From contig CALDGQ010000023.1 in NCBI GenBank assembly GCA_937941765.1, forward strand, positions 1 to 64,000: a stretch of 64,000 nt of DNA, in the 5' to 3' direction. The stretch is from an uncultured Saprospiraceae bacterium (GTDB taxonomy: Bacteria > Bacteroidota > Bacteroidia > Chitinophagales > Saprospiraceae). The notes under the pieces were generated by a model, which made no database searches, was not told where the DNA came from, and saw nothing but the letters and a program-made list of their open reading frames with translations. Of this stretch, positions 43,916 to 52,491 are shown one piece after another (the stretch's first letter is position 1; each line of letters starts with the position of its first letter). Both the position numbers and the translations under genes were made by a program.

Positions 43916-46063
43916 TTAAGAAAAATCATGAATAGAACTCCCATTCTCCGCCATACTTCTCAATTTATCCGAAACCATCCAACGTTCTCCATATTTCTCT
44001 CTAAATAAATCACAATCGGCTACAAATTGTTTGATACCAACAAAATCAATGTAAGATAAAGCACCGCCCGTATAAATCGGGAATCCCCATCCCAAAACAG
44101 AACCAATATCTCCATCCATTACAGAATTCAAAACACCTTCCTCCAAACATCTAAAACTTTCCAATGCTTGCCGATGCATGATTCGATTAGCAACTGTTTC
44201 TTGGTCGAGTGCATCCATGTTGGAATTGTATTTTTCCGACAAACCCTTCCACAACTTTTTCTTCTCACCAGCTGGATAATCGTAGAAACCTTTACCATCT
44301 TTTTTACTTGTTCGACCGTGATTTTCGATAAGGTCTTTTACCATTTTATAACTTCTAATCGTGCTTGGTGATTTGGGTCTTGGATCACTTTCTATAACAT
44401 GAGCTGACAAAGTAAGAGTCACTTCATCATGCACAGCTAAAGGTCCAACAGGCATTCCTTTTTTCCGGGCAATGTTTTCAATCATAGCAGCAGGCACTCC
44501 TTCTTCCAGTAAAAACATTCCTTCATTTACGAAAGTACCAAAGCAACGAGAAGTGAAAAAACCACGACTATCATTGACAACAATCGGAATTTTACCAATC
44601 GCAACTGTATAATCTACTGCCGCTGCAATTGCTTTTTTAGATGTTCTTTCACCAACAATAATTTCAACCAAAGGCATTTTGTCGACCGGTGAAAAGAAAT
44701 GGATACCTATAAAATTTTCAGGTCTTGCAGATGATTTTGCCAACAAAGTAATTGGAATTGTAGAGGTATTGGACGCATAGATTTTAGTCGGGTCTAGGAC
44801 TGCTTCTGTTTCCTTAGTCACTTTATCTTTCAAATTTGGGTCTTCAAAAACTGCTTCAATTACTAAATCACAACCTGCCATTTTAGACACATCGGCTGTT
44901 GTTTCAATTTTTGATAACAATGCAACTGCTTTCTCTTCAGTTGAACGACCTTTAGCTATTGCTTTGTCTAATATTTTTCTAGAATAAGCTTTACCTTTTT
45001 CCGCGTTTTCAATAGAAATATCTTTAAGAATGACATCCATTCCTGCTTTGGCGGACACGTAAGCAATACCTGCTCCCATCATACCTGCACCAAGAATTCC
45101 TAATTTTTTTATCTCATACTTAGGTTGATCTTTAGGTCTTGCTTTCCCTTTTTTGGCAGCTTGCATTCCCATAAATCCAGTCCGAATCATATTCTTAGCT
45201 TCTCGACTTCCTACTAATTTTATAAAAAATCTAGCTTCCACTTCCAATGCTCGATCTATTGGAATTTGTAAACCATCATGCACCACTTGAAGAATATATT
45301 TTTGAGCCGGATAATTTCCATGTGTCATTTTACTCACATTTCCAACTGAACCCATAATGGTTTGCAATCCATTCGGTGTCCAAAAACCACCTCCGGGCAT
45401 ACGATGTTTTTTATTATCCCAAGGTTGTATAGGAGTAGGATTTGCTAATATCCAAGCTTTTGATTTCGCAATTAATTCTTCTTGATTTTCCGCCAAATCA
45501 TTTATCAAACCATCTTTCAATGCTTGTTGTGGTCGAACCTCTTTTCCTTGCAACAAGTAGATTAACGCATTTTGAATACCCATTAAATAAGGAGACTTGA
45601 CGGTTCCACCACCTCCAGGTAAAAGGCCAACTTTTGATTCTGGAAATCCTAGTTTTATTTTGGTAGAATTGAGTACAATCCGATGATGACAAACCAAACA
45701 AAGTTCTAATCCACCACCCATTGCAGTTCCATTAATGGCCGCGACAAAAGGTTTTCCTACAGTTTCAATCGCTCTGAATTGTTGATGCATTTTCAAAGCT
45801 CCATTCAATTGTTGCTCCAAGTTTTTACTCATACTTTTCAATTCTCTCAAATCTGCTCCAGGCATAAACATAGTGCGCCCGGAAGTGATGATCACTCCTT
45901 TTACCGTATCATCTTCTACCGCTTGTTGAGCGACTTTTATAAATTCACCTATAAATTCTAGACTAAATAAGTTGGTTGGATTATTTACTTGATCGATGGT
46001 TAATATGCCGATACCATCTGCACCTAATTCGAAGTGAAATAAATCGTTTTTTATATTTTGCAT
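43916..46063 (-). CDS. FadJ/FadB-like bifunctional enoyl-CoA hydratase / 3-hydroxyacyl-CoA dehydrogenase
   Basis: This 715-residue protein has an N-terminal crotonase domain (about 1-190; AINGTAMGGGLELCLVCHHR is the oxyanion region, LGFPESKVGLLPGGGGT the second motif). A linker follows, then a Rossmann dehydrogenase domain from about 320 (LGILGAGMMGAGIAYVSAKAGM) and C-terminal dehydrogenase domains with HFFSPVDKMPLVEII and NDSRGFFTSRCF. It hydrates trans-2-enoyl-CoA and oxidises the 3-hydroxy product with NAD. The thiolase gene lies 30 bases upstream and the racemase gene 76 bases downstream, so these are steps of one pathway. Confidence 0.93.
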   Translation of the reverse strand: MQNIKNDLFHFELGADGIGILTIDQVNNPTNLFSLEFIGEFIKVAQQAVEDDTVKGVIITSGRTMFMPGADLRELKSMSKNLEQQLNGALKMHQQFRAIETVGKPFVAAINGTAMGGGLELCLVCHHRIVLNSTKIKLGFPESKVGLLPGGGGTVKSPYLMGIQNALIYLLQGKEVRPQQALKDGLINDLAENQEELIAKSKAWILANPTPIQPWDNKKHRMPGGGFWTPNGLQTIMGSVGNVSKMTHGNYPAQKYILQVVHDGLQIPIDRALEVEARFFIKLVGSREAKNMIRTGFMGMQAAKKGKARPKDQPKYEIKKLGILGAGMMGAGIAYVSAKAGMDVILKDISIENAEKGKAYSRKILDKAIAKGRSTEEKAVALLSKIETTADVSKMAGCDLVIEAVFEDPNLKDKVTKETEAVLDPTKIYASNTSTIPITLLAKSSARPENFIGIHFFSPVDKMPLVEIIVGERTSKKAIAAAVDYTVAIGKIPIVVNDSRGFFTSRCFGTFVNEGMFLLEEGVPAAMIENIARKKGMPVGPLAVHDEVTLTLSAHVIESDPRPKSPSTIRSYKMVKDLIENHGRTSKKDGKGFYDYPAGEKKKLWKGLSEKYNSNMDALDQETVANRIMHRQALESFRCLEEGVLNSVMDGDIGSVLGWGFPIYTGGALSYIDFVGIKQFVADCDLFREKYGERWMVSDKLRSMAENGSSIHDFS

Positions 46064-46093
46064 TTTATTGTTTTAAAAAATCTTTATTAAAAA

Positions 46094-47299
46094 TTACCCG
46101 ACACGTTCAATAATGGTCGCAATTCCCATGCCTCCACCAATACAAAGCGTCACTAATCCAGTACTTAAATTACGTCTTTCTAATTCGTCCATCAAAGTAC
46201 CTGTCAACATACAACCTGTAGCACCCAACGGATGTCCCATGGCAATCGCACCCCCATTAACATTGACTTTGGAATGATCCACACCAATGTCACTCATCGC
46301 TTTGATAACAACTGCGGCAAATGCTTCATTAATTTCAAAAAGATCGATATCAGATGGCTTCATTCCAGCCTGAGTAAGTGCTTTCAAAGAAGCAGGACCG
46401 ATTCCTGTCAGCATAATTGTTGGATCCGTTCCGTGAATGGCAGCTGCTCTTATTTTAAATTTCGGTTTCAAACCAATTGCTTCACCAGCTGCTTTACTTC
46501 CTACTAATGCGATAGCAGCTCCATCAACGATTGCAGAAGAATTTCCAGCATGATGTACATGCTCAATCGTTTCTACTTCAGGATATCGGTCGATAGCAAC
46601 GGCATCAAATCCGGCCATTGCGCCCATCATTGCAAAAGAAGGTTTTAACGTACCTAATGACTCAACAGTCGTGCTACTTCTTACATTTTCATCTTTATCT
46701 AACACTTTAAATCCGTCAATGTCTTTAATCGCAATTCTTGATTTAAAACGGTTGTCTTTTTCTGCTGCTACTGCTCTCATTTGTGAAGTGTAAGCGAATT
46801 GATCCACATCATTTCTAGAATATCCATATTTCGAAGCTATTAAATCTGCGGATATTCCTTGAGGTACAATATTTCCAGGAATAGCAATCGATGGATCCAT
46901 AAACATACCACCTCCGTCCGCACCCATTTTGACACGAGACATACTTTCAACACCACCAGCCACGATCAATTCTCTAAAACCTGACTTGACATAGGCAGCT
47001 GCTTGATTGATCGCTTCTAGTCCAGATCCACAAAAACGATTTAAGGTAACCCCGCAAAGATGATCTCCGTAATTAGAATGTTGAGCTGCTGTCTTGGCAA
47101 TATTAGCCGCTTGATCTTTTACCTGACCGACACATCCGAGAATTACATCTTCCACTTGAGTGGTGTCCAGATTATGTTTTTCTTTCAGTGCAATCAAAGT
47201 TTGAGTGGCTAATTCTGTTGGGGTAATTCCAATTAAAGCACCTTTTTTATTGCCTTTTCCTCTTACCGTCCTAATTGCATCATATATATAAGCTTCCAT
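46094..47299 (-). CDS. Acetyl-CoA C-acyltransferase (thiolase)
   Basis: This 401-residue thiolase has the nucleophile in TLNRFCGSGLEAI (Cys90), the general-base motif GGAIAMGHPLGATGC (His356) and the second Cys in CIGGGMGIA (Cys386). NEAFAAVVIKA is also present. It cleaves 3-ketoacyl-CoA to acetyl-CoA and a shortened acyl-CoA. It is the first gene of the four-gene operon thiolase, FadJ-like, racemase, P450. No acyl-CoA dehydrogenase gene is in the window, so that step must be encoded elsewhere. Confidence 0.93.
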   Translation of the reverse strand: MEAYIYDAIRTVRGKGNKKGALIGITPTELATQTLIALKEKHNLDTTQVEDVILGCVGQVKDQAANIAKTAAQHSNYGDHLCGVTLNRFCGSGLEAINQAAAYVKSGFRELIVAGGVESMSRVKMGADGGGMFMDPSIAIPGNIVPQGISADLIASKYGYSRNDVDQFAYTSQMRAVAAEKDNRFKSRIAIKDIDGFKVLDKDENVRSSTTVESLGTLKPSFAMMGAMAGFDAVAIDRYPEVETIEHVHHAGNSSAIVDGAAIALVGSKAAGEAIGLKPKFKIRAAAIHGTDPTIMLTGIGPASLKALTQAGMKPSDIDLFEINEAFAAVVIKAMSDIGVDHSKVNVNGGAIAMGHPLGATGCMLTGTLMDELERRNLSTGLVTLCIGGGMGIATIIERVG

Positions 47300-47428
47300 T
47301 TTTTTGTGTTTTAAATTCTGATTAAATTCAACTGTCGAATATACTCAAAATACTCTGAGCCTTAGTAAATTTACCGTCATCAATTATAATTTTTTTTAAT
47401 TAAACTTTGAGTTGCTAAATTCCTTTAA

Positions 47429-48226
47429 ATGATTATTTCAACTGTACGATTGAGAAATTTCCCTGAAGAAGAAAAAGATAAATTTCCCTGGACACTTCCT
47501 TTGATTCAGAATTTTGAGGAATTGGTTTTTGAAAAAAATATTAGCTTTTTTGTTGGTGAAAATGGTAGTGGAAAATCTACGATCTTGGAAGCAATGGCCG
47601 CTTACACAGAAGTCCCTCTAGCAGGAAGTCTTCGATTGGAAGATGATGAATCTTTGGCCGCTGCGAATTCTTTGGCCAATTATCTTAGTATTCGATTCAA
47701 AGAAAAGACAAGTCGCGGTTTCTTTGTTAGAGCGGAAGATTTTATCGGTTTTGCACGTCATATCAAAAAAGAAATTAAAGATTTATCAGACGAAATTGAG
47801 GAAGTAAAAGCCGGTTGGAAAGGTGGTGATTTAAAATTAGCAATTGGTGCTATCGAAGGTGAAAAAAATAGTTTAATCCAAAGATATACGGCTGATTTGG
47901 AAGCGATGTCGCATGGTGAAGGTTTTTTGAAATTTTTCACTTCAAGAATTACAGGCAAAGGCATTTATCTAATCGATGAACCGGAAGCAGCGCTTTCTCC
48001 AACAAGACAATTGAGTCTGTTATCATTAATAATTGAAAAAGTTAAATCTACTGGTTCGCATTTTATCATTGCAACTCACTCTCCTATTATTATGTCGATT
48101 CCTGATTCTGAGGTTTTCTATTTTTCGGAAGGGAAAGTGGAGAAGGTAGATTATCGTGAGACGGAGCATTATTTGTTGACTAAGTCTATTTTGGAGGATC
48201 CGGAGGGGGTTATGCGGGAGTTGTAG
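47429..48226 (+). CDS. AAA_21-type ATPase, SMC/ABC-like single domain
   Basis: It encodes 265 residues of a compact ABC-like ATPase: Walker A GENGSGKS (residues 43-50), a signature-like region SHGEGFLKFF, Walker B GIYLIDEPEAALSP and a switch His in IIATHSPIIM. A short coiled stretch (KKEIKDLSDEIEEVKAGWKG) interrupts the lobes. Proteins of this size (the YbbA/RloC-unrelated AAA_21 group) are common in Bacteroidota, with unclear roles. No nuclease, TOPRIM or other effector is fused or adjacent, so a defence role is not supported by the sequence. Divergent from the thiolase operon. Confidence 0.8.
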   Translation: MIISTVRLRNFPEEEKDKFPWTLPLIQNFEELVFEKNISFFVGENGSGKSTILEAMAAYTEVPLAGSLRLEDDESLAAANSLANYLSIRFKEKTSRGFFVRAEDFIGFARHIKKEIKDLSDEIEEVKAGWKGGDLKLAIGAIEGEKNSLIQRYTADLEAMSHGEGFLKFFTSRITGKGIYLIDEPEAALSPTRQLSLLSLIIEKVKSTGSHFIIATHSPIIMSIPDSEVFYFSEGKVEKVDYRETEHYLLTKSILEDPEGVMREL

Positions 48227-48240
48227 GATCCACCTTCTAA

Positions 48241-48380
48241 TCCGCCAAAGGCGGATAGGCTCCTCCTTGAAAAGGAGGAGTGTTGCGCGGGGAGTACGTG
48301 GAACAACTGTGTCGTATTTTATTTGCTGAAATAAAAAACATTACTTTCACGTAACAACTCGCGTCCTCACGTGCTCCCTT
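48241..48380. repeat. Cluster of small palindromes between convergent genes
   Basis: TCCGCC aaa GGCGGA (48241-48255) and CTCCTCCTT gaa AAGGAGGAG (48260-48280) are perfect hairpins. Then GGAGTACGT (48291-48299) and its inverse ACGTGCTCC (48369-48377, one difference) flank an AT-rich stretch. The same GGAG(C/T)ACGT word is in repeats at 3417, 29750 and 34226. Non-coding up to 48461. Confidence 0.75.
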
Positions 48381-48461
48381 TCCTTTTTTGGGAAGAAAAG
48401 ATAAGGGACGTACAACTTGCTTGTAAAGGGATGCCTGTCTGAGACCATCGAGCAAAGCGAG

Positions 48462-48944
48462 CTACACATTTAAATCAATCGGTTTCCAGCTTGGAAATTC
48501 ATTTTCATCTTTCATTCCACTTTTAAATTTTCGAAAACTTTCTAACCAATCAATTGGTGACGATCCCGTCTGATACATAATACCTGTTTCCTTATCAACG
48601 AAAACAGGTCCACCTCCAATTGCTCCAAAACGATTTTCCTTAGTTTCATAATACTGTTCAGTACAGTAAGCAATTGACCAACAAATTCCTAAATCTTCAC
48701 TCCATTCTTCAACAATTATTTCGTGTGCTTTTGATTCTACATAACTGTCAGGTTCTATATACCACTCTGGGAAGTCTAATTTAACTCCATTTTTAAGTTT
48801 AAAATAATTTTTAAATATCAAAAGCTGAATTCGCTTAGCTAAACTTTTGTAAACTGGAATTTTAAAAATATGAAGATAAGGTCTATTATTTTGTTTATCC
48901 AAATACTTTTGAACTGATAATATTGCATTTGATTTTGATACCAT
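48462..48944 (-). CDS. Imm35/YrhB-like protein at the end of the MoxR-vWA operon
   Basis: This 160-residue cytoplasmic protein shows KSNAILSVQKYLDKQ at the start. The second half contains RFGAIGGGPVFVDKETGIMYQTGSSPIDWLESF, which resembles the Imm35 (YrhB) pattern of a Gly-Gly-Pro-hydrophobic-Val-Asp strand followed by a Gly and PI(D/E)W. Imm35 proteins are usually immunity proteins of polymorphic toxin systems. No toxin is adjacent. The gene follows the vWA stop by 15 bases and looks like the seventh member of the operon, though it may instead be an independent small gene. The family call is tentative. Confidence 0.55.
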   Translation of the reverse strand: MVSKSNAILSVQKYLDKQNNRPYLHIFKIPVYKSLAKRIQLLIFKNYFKLKNGVKLDFPEWYIEPDSYVESKAHEIIVEEWSEDLGICWSIAYCTEQYYETKENRFGAIGGGPVFVDKETGIMYQTGSSPIDWLESFRKFKSGMKDENEFPSWKPIDLNV

Positions 48945-48959
48945 AAACTAATGTTTTAA

Positions 48960-50141
48960 TCACTTTACAACAATATCATTCCGCCCAGCCCATTTGTTCA
49001 AATCTTCTTTCTTAATAGCAGCCGACATCAAGTCAGGAAACACATCAGGTGTACATGCAAAAACTGGAATGCCGATATCTGTAAATCGTTTTGCATGATT
49101 TTTATCAAATGAAGGACTTCCATCATCATTTAATGCTAACAAACAAATTACTTGAACACCTGAATCTACCAACTCGTTGGCACGTCGATGCATTTCTTCT
49201 GCATTTCCACCTTCATACAAATCAGTAATTAATACCAAAATGGTGTCGGATGGTTTGGTAATAACATTTTGACATTTTTGAAGCGCTAAATTAATGTCTG
49301 TACCTCCACCCAATTGAACACCAAACAATAAATCTACGGGATCTTTTAAATCTTCGGTCAAATCAGCTACTTTGGTGTCAAAGACAATCATCTTGGTGGT
49401 GACATTAGGAATTGAAGCTAAAACAGCACCGAACACACCAGAGTAAACAACTGAGGTACCCATCGATCCACTTTGGTCAATGCACAAAACAATATCTTTT
49501 AGAGAGCGACGAGATTTTCGACCGTACCCTATTTTTATTTCTGGAATGATGGTTTTGTAATCGGGTTGATAATGTTTTAAATTTTTTCGGATCGTGGCAC
49601 TCCAGTTAATTTCTTTGAATCTGGGTCTTCGATTGATACTGGACTTATCGATAGCACCATTGATGGCGGAAATTGTTTTTTGTTCTAATTTGGCCATTAA
49701 TTCTTCTACTACTTTTCTGACTACTCTTTTCGCTGTTTCTTTTGTTTTACTTGGAATCAATTTTCCTAATTCCATCAATGTAGCGACAAGATGAATATCG
49801 GCTTCTGCCTGTTCCAAAATCTCTGGTTCAAACATCATTTTCTGTTTTAAATCAGGATGTTTCATGGCATCATTTTGCATGACCTTGACAACAGATTGTG
49901 GAAAATACTTTCTAATATCACCAAGCCATCTAGCAATTTGCGGGTTGGATTTCCCTTGTCCACCTTGCCCTTTTTCATTATCATACCCAAATCCTTCTTG
50001 GGCATCGAAATCATACAATGCTGTTAATGATTCATCGATGTTTTTCATCATGTCGCTCAATTCAAAATCAGTACCATCTGCTTCATCACCTCCAAGCATC
50101 AAACGCCATTTCTCAATATTTTTTATTTCTTGTTCGCTCAT
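48960..50141 (-). CDS. vWA-domain protein, partner of MoxR ATPase
   Basis: This 393-residue protein has a helical N-terminus (about 1-210) and a C-terminal von Willebrand factor A domain. The MIDAS motif is DIVLCIDQSGSMGTS (Asp222, Ser224, Ser226), with GGGTDINLAL supplying the Thr and ITDLYEGG the third ligand. MIDAS domains bind Mg and engage partners in a nucleotide-dependent way. MoxR ATPases typically act with such a protein, and this one is in the same operon. Its ATG overlaps the stop of the DUF5682 gene by 4 bases, so they are translationally coupled. Confidence 0.9.
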   Translation of the reverse strand: MSEQEIKNIEKWRLMLGGDEADGTDFELSDMMKNIDESLTALYDFDAQEGFGYDNEKGQGGQGKSNPQIARWLGDIRKYFPQSVVKVMQNDAMKHPDLKQKMMFEPEILEQAEADIHLVATLMELGKLIPSKTKETAKRVVRKVVEELMAKLEQKTISAINGAIDKSSINRRPRFKEINWSATIRKNLKHYQPDYKTIIPEIKIGYGRKSRRSLKDIVLCIDQSGSMGTSVVYSGVFGAVLASIPNVTTKMIVFDTKVADLTEDLKDPVDLLFGVQLGGGTDINLALQKCQNVITKPSDTILVLITDLYEGGNAEEMHRRANELVDSGVQVICLLALNDDGSPSFDKNHAKRFTDIGIPVFACTPDVFPDLMSAAIKKEDLNKWAGRNDIVVK

Positions 50142-52426
50142 GTTGTTCCTAATAATTTGGTAATAAATGGTAATATGGAAGCAGCTTGTTGTTCATCGAA
50201 TACTACTTCAAGATCTGTATCATCTATGGTGCTGACTTTGCTTACACCTGCTTTTGCTTTTTGACCGATTTGCCTCCTTTCTCCAAAAGGAAACTTGGAA
50301 AAAGCTCTTCTTAATACGGGCAACAATTCCATAAAGACTTCTTTTCCTACTTGATCTACCCATTGAAAAATAAGGTTCCAAATACGATCATCATAAATCA
50401 AAATCAATCCACTTCCTCTCAAAAAACCTTCCATCCAATGTGCTACATCAACGGGTTCATTACTCGCTGAAAGAAAATAGGAGAATAAATTGGTTGACTC
50501 TTCTTTTGTCAATCGATTGTTATCAAATAGCAATCGAACAGTACACCCTATGATGACATTATGCACGCCTTGTTTGTTGACAATCATTTCTAAAGCATTA
50601 TACCAATCCGCTCGCACATCATCCTCCTCCAATATTTCAACTGCATTGTTGACTTGACTGATTAACTCGAACATATCATTTGAATTTTGCTCATCCAAAC
50701 CATAACATGCATTCGACAAACTAACACATACTTTTGAAAACAATCTAATCGTAATGTTCCTTAGCTGTGTAACATCGGTTTTACGCACATTTCCATATTT
50801 GATAATTTCAACCAATCCAGGAATTGCCGTCATTAGATCTTTGGTGTCAGCTGAAATCGCAGATTCATTATTAATCTTCAAAAGTAATTTGTCAATCGAA
50901 TCAAACAACTCTACTGGAATACAAAATTCTACCAATTTTACCAACTCAGAAATAATTCTGGTTTTATTCATTTTGTGATAGATATAACCAACACTTGCAT
51001 CTACCAATGTATTTCCAAAATGTGCTTTATCAATCAATGCGATTTGCATTTCGGGGGCCCATTCTAACACCCAACTTTCCTTGAAGGTTCCTTTGCTTCT
51101 ACTTTCTGCTCGTGTTGCCCAATTTAATTCAAGCAATTCTAATCTATGAAAAAAGATACTTCGCTTTAGATCTAATGGCTTCCTTAAATCTAAAGCAAAC
51201 TTTTTTTCCATCGCCGACATCGTCAATCGGAGTGATTTTGCTGTTGTTTCAAAATCTTTTTGTAGTGGAACTTTTGGCAATTCATCAGGTATTTTTCCTA
51301 ATTTTTCACCAACAATAATTTTCTTTTTTATTAATTCAAACAATATGCTGTCACCCATACACATGACTGTATGTATGGATTCGTTGAGTTCTTCTAGTGA
51401 AATATGAGACTTATTTCGAAGTGCGGCGAGTGCATGTGCCAATCGGTAAGTTTCCAAAACGTGAGCAGTGGAAATATCAACACCATCCGCTCGAAATGCA
51501 GTCGCTACTTTGGACAACCACTCCACTTCCATATCTTCAAGTTTGTTCCACTGGTGCTCGTACCAACCTGGAGACCGCAAACCAGCTCCATATCCGGAGA
51601 ACATAGACAGTCTTCCATTGGTCCAAGGTATCCACGTGCACGCAATGTCAATTTTTGATTTGGGTAGTTTCTTAAGTACCTTTTGGTCTTCTTTTATTTT
51701 GTCATCAATATCATAAAGCTCAGGTCCATGCCAAGCTCCACAAACCACCACTATATTGTTATACAATTCCAATTGCACCGCTTGTATAATGTCTCGCATA
51801 TATGCTTCCCGTGCTACATTTTCTTCATCGAGACTTGATAATATATTTTCGTCCCGTAAAGTTTTCATGGTCAAATGCACGGCTTCGAAATGTTCCTCTG
51901 CAGGTGTTGCAGATACTTTCTCAAATTGATGCTCCCACCAATCTTCTCCACTTCTAAATCCAGAAGCTTCTGCCATATAAGAAAGTGGATCTTTGATTGG
52001 CTTTGGTGCTTTTTGGACTTCTTCCAATGCAATTGCCTCTGGATTTTCCTCCATTTTCGTTGCTAATTCTTCTGCTTTTTTCTGCAACGCTTTATGTTCA
52101 TTTTCTTGAATCTTAAATGAAATAGCAGCTGGTAAATCCATTGCTCGAACAGGTATTTTATTTTTGTTGGCATACTTAGCAGCCACCCATTCTGGAGAAA
52201 AATCTGCGAATGGATAGAAAGTAGAAGTTGCTGGAATTTTACTGTTATAAACCATTAATGCAACTGGAGGTACCAGGTCTTTTTTACCGATATGTTTTAG
52301 CATTTCGGTAATTTCTGGTGGACCTTCTATCAGGATGATGTCGGGTTTTATTTGTTGTAGGCGTTCTGCTACTTTTTTGGCGGAACCTACTCCGTGGTGT
52401 CTTATTCCTAGTATGTGTGTTGGCAT
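50138..52426 (-). CDS. DUF5682-family protein
   Basis: It encodes 762 residues. The N-terminus HILGIRHHGVGSAKKV, followed by PDIILIEGPPEI and VRAMDLPAA, is the DUF5682 signature, with a fold resembling TraB/ChaN-type domains; the paired His and GPP could be catalytic or metal-binding. VVVCGAWHGPEL near residue 235 is a second conserved stretch. The remainder is helical (AHALAALRNKSHISLEELNESIHTVMCMG and others). It has no membrane segment. No activity is established for this family as far as I know. It follows the DUF4132 gene after a 65-base gap that contains hairpins and precedes the vWA gene with a 4-base overlap. Confidence 0.85.
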   Translation of the reverse strand: MPTHILGIRHHGVGSAKKVAERLQQIKPDIILIEGPPEITEMLKHIGKKDLVPPVALMVYNSKIPATSTFYPFADFSPEWVAAKYANKNKIPVRAMDLPAAISFKIQENEHKALQKKAEELATKMEENPEAIALEEVQKAPKPIKDPLSYMAEASGFRSGEDWWEHQFEKVSATPAEEHFEAVHLTMKTLRDENILSSLDEENVAREAYMRDIIQAVQLELYNNIVVVCGAWHGPELYDIDDKIKEDQKVLKKLPKSKIDIACTWIPWTNGRLSMFSGYGAGLRSPGWYEHQWNKLEDMEVEWLSKVATAFRADGVDISTAHVLETYRLAHALAALRNKSHISLEELNESIHTVMCMGDSILFELIKKKIIVGEKLGKIPDELPKVPLQKDFETTAKSLRLTMSAMEKKFALDLRKPLDLKRSIFFHRLELLELNWATRAESRSKGTFKESWVLEWAPEMQIALIDKAHFGNTLVDASVGYIYHKMNKTRIISELVKLVEFCIPVELFDSIDKLLLKINNESAISADTKDLMTAIPGLVEIIKYGNVRKTDVTQLRNITIRLFSKVCVSLSNACYGLDEQNSNDMFELISQVNNAVEILEEDDVRADWYNALEMIVNKQGVHNVIIGCTVRLLFDNNRLTKEESTNLFSYFLSASNEPVDVAHWMEGFLRGSGLILIYDDRIWNLIFQWVDQVGKEVFMELLPVLRRAFSKFPFGERRQIGQKAKAGVSKVSTIDDTDLEVVFDEQQAASILPFITKLLGTT

Positions 52427-52440
52427 TTTTTTCTTTTAAT

Positions 52441-52485
52441 GCTTAGGGCGGTGCCCTAAGCTAGGTGCTTGATCCCGTTGGGGTC
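52441..52485 (-). other. Hairpin pair within the MoxR-vWA operon
   Basis: GCTTAGGGC (52441-52449) and GCCCTAAGC (52453-52461) form a perfect 9-base stem with a 3-base loop. A second, GATCCC with GGGGTC (52471-52485), needs one G-U pair. Both lie between the DUF4132 stop and the DUF5682 start. There is no T-run, so termination is less likely than RNA processing or translational tuning. Confidence 0.55.
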
Positions 52486-52491
52486 TTAAAT

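Noticed and set aside
47429-48226. Defence role for the AAA_21 ATPase (as in OLD or RloC systems)
   Set aside because: No TOPRIM, nuclease or effector domain is fused or adjacent.
48237-48455. Minus-strand frame of 72 codons
   Set aside because: It covers the palindrome cluster; no conserved pattern.
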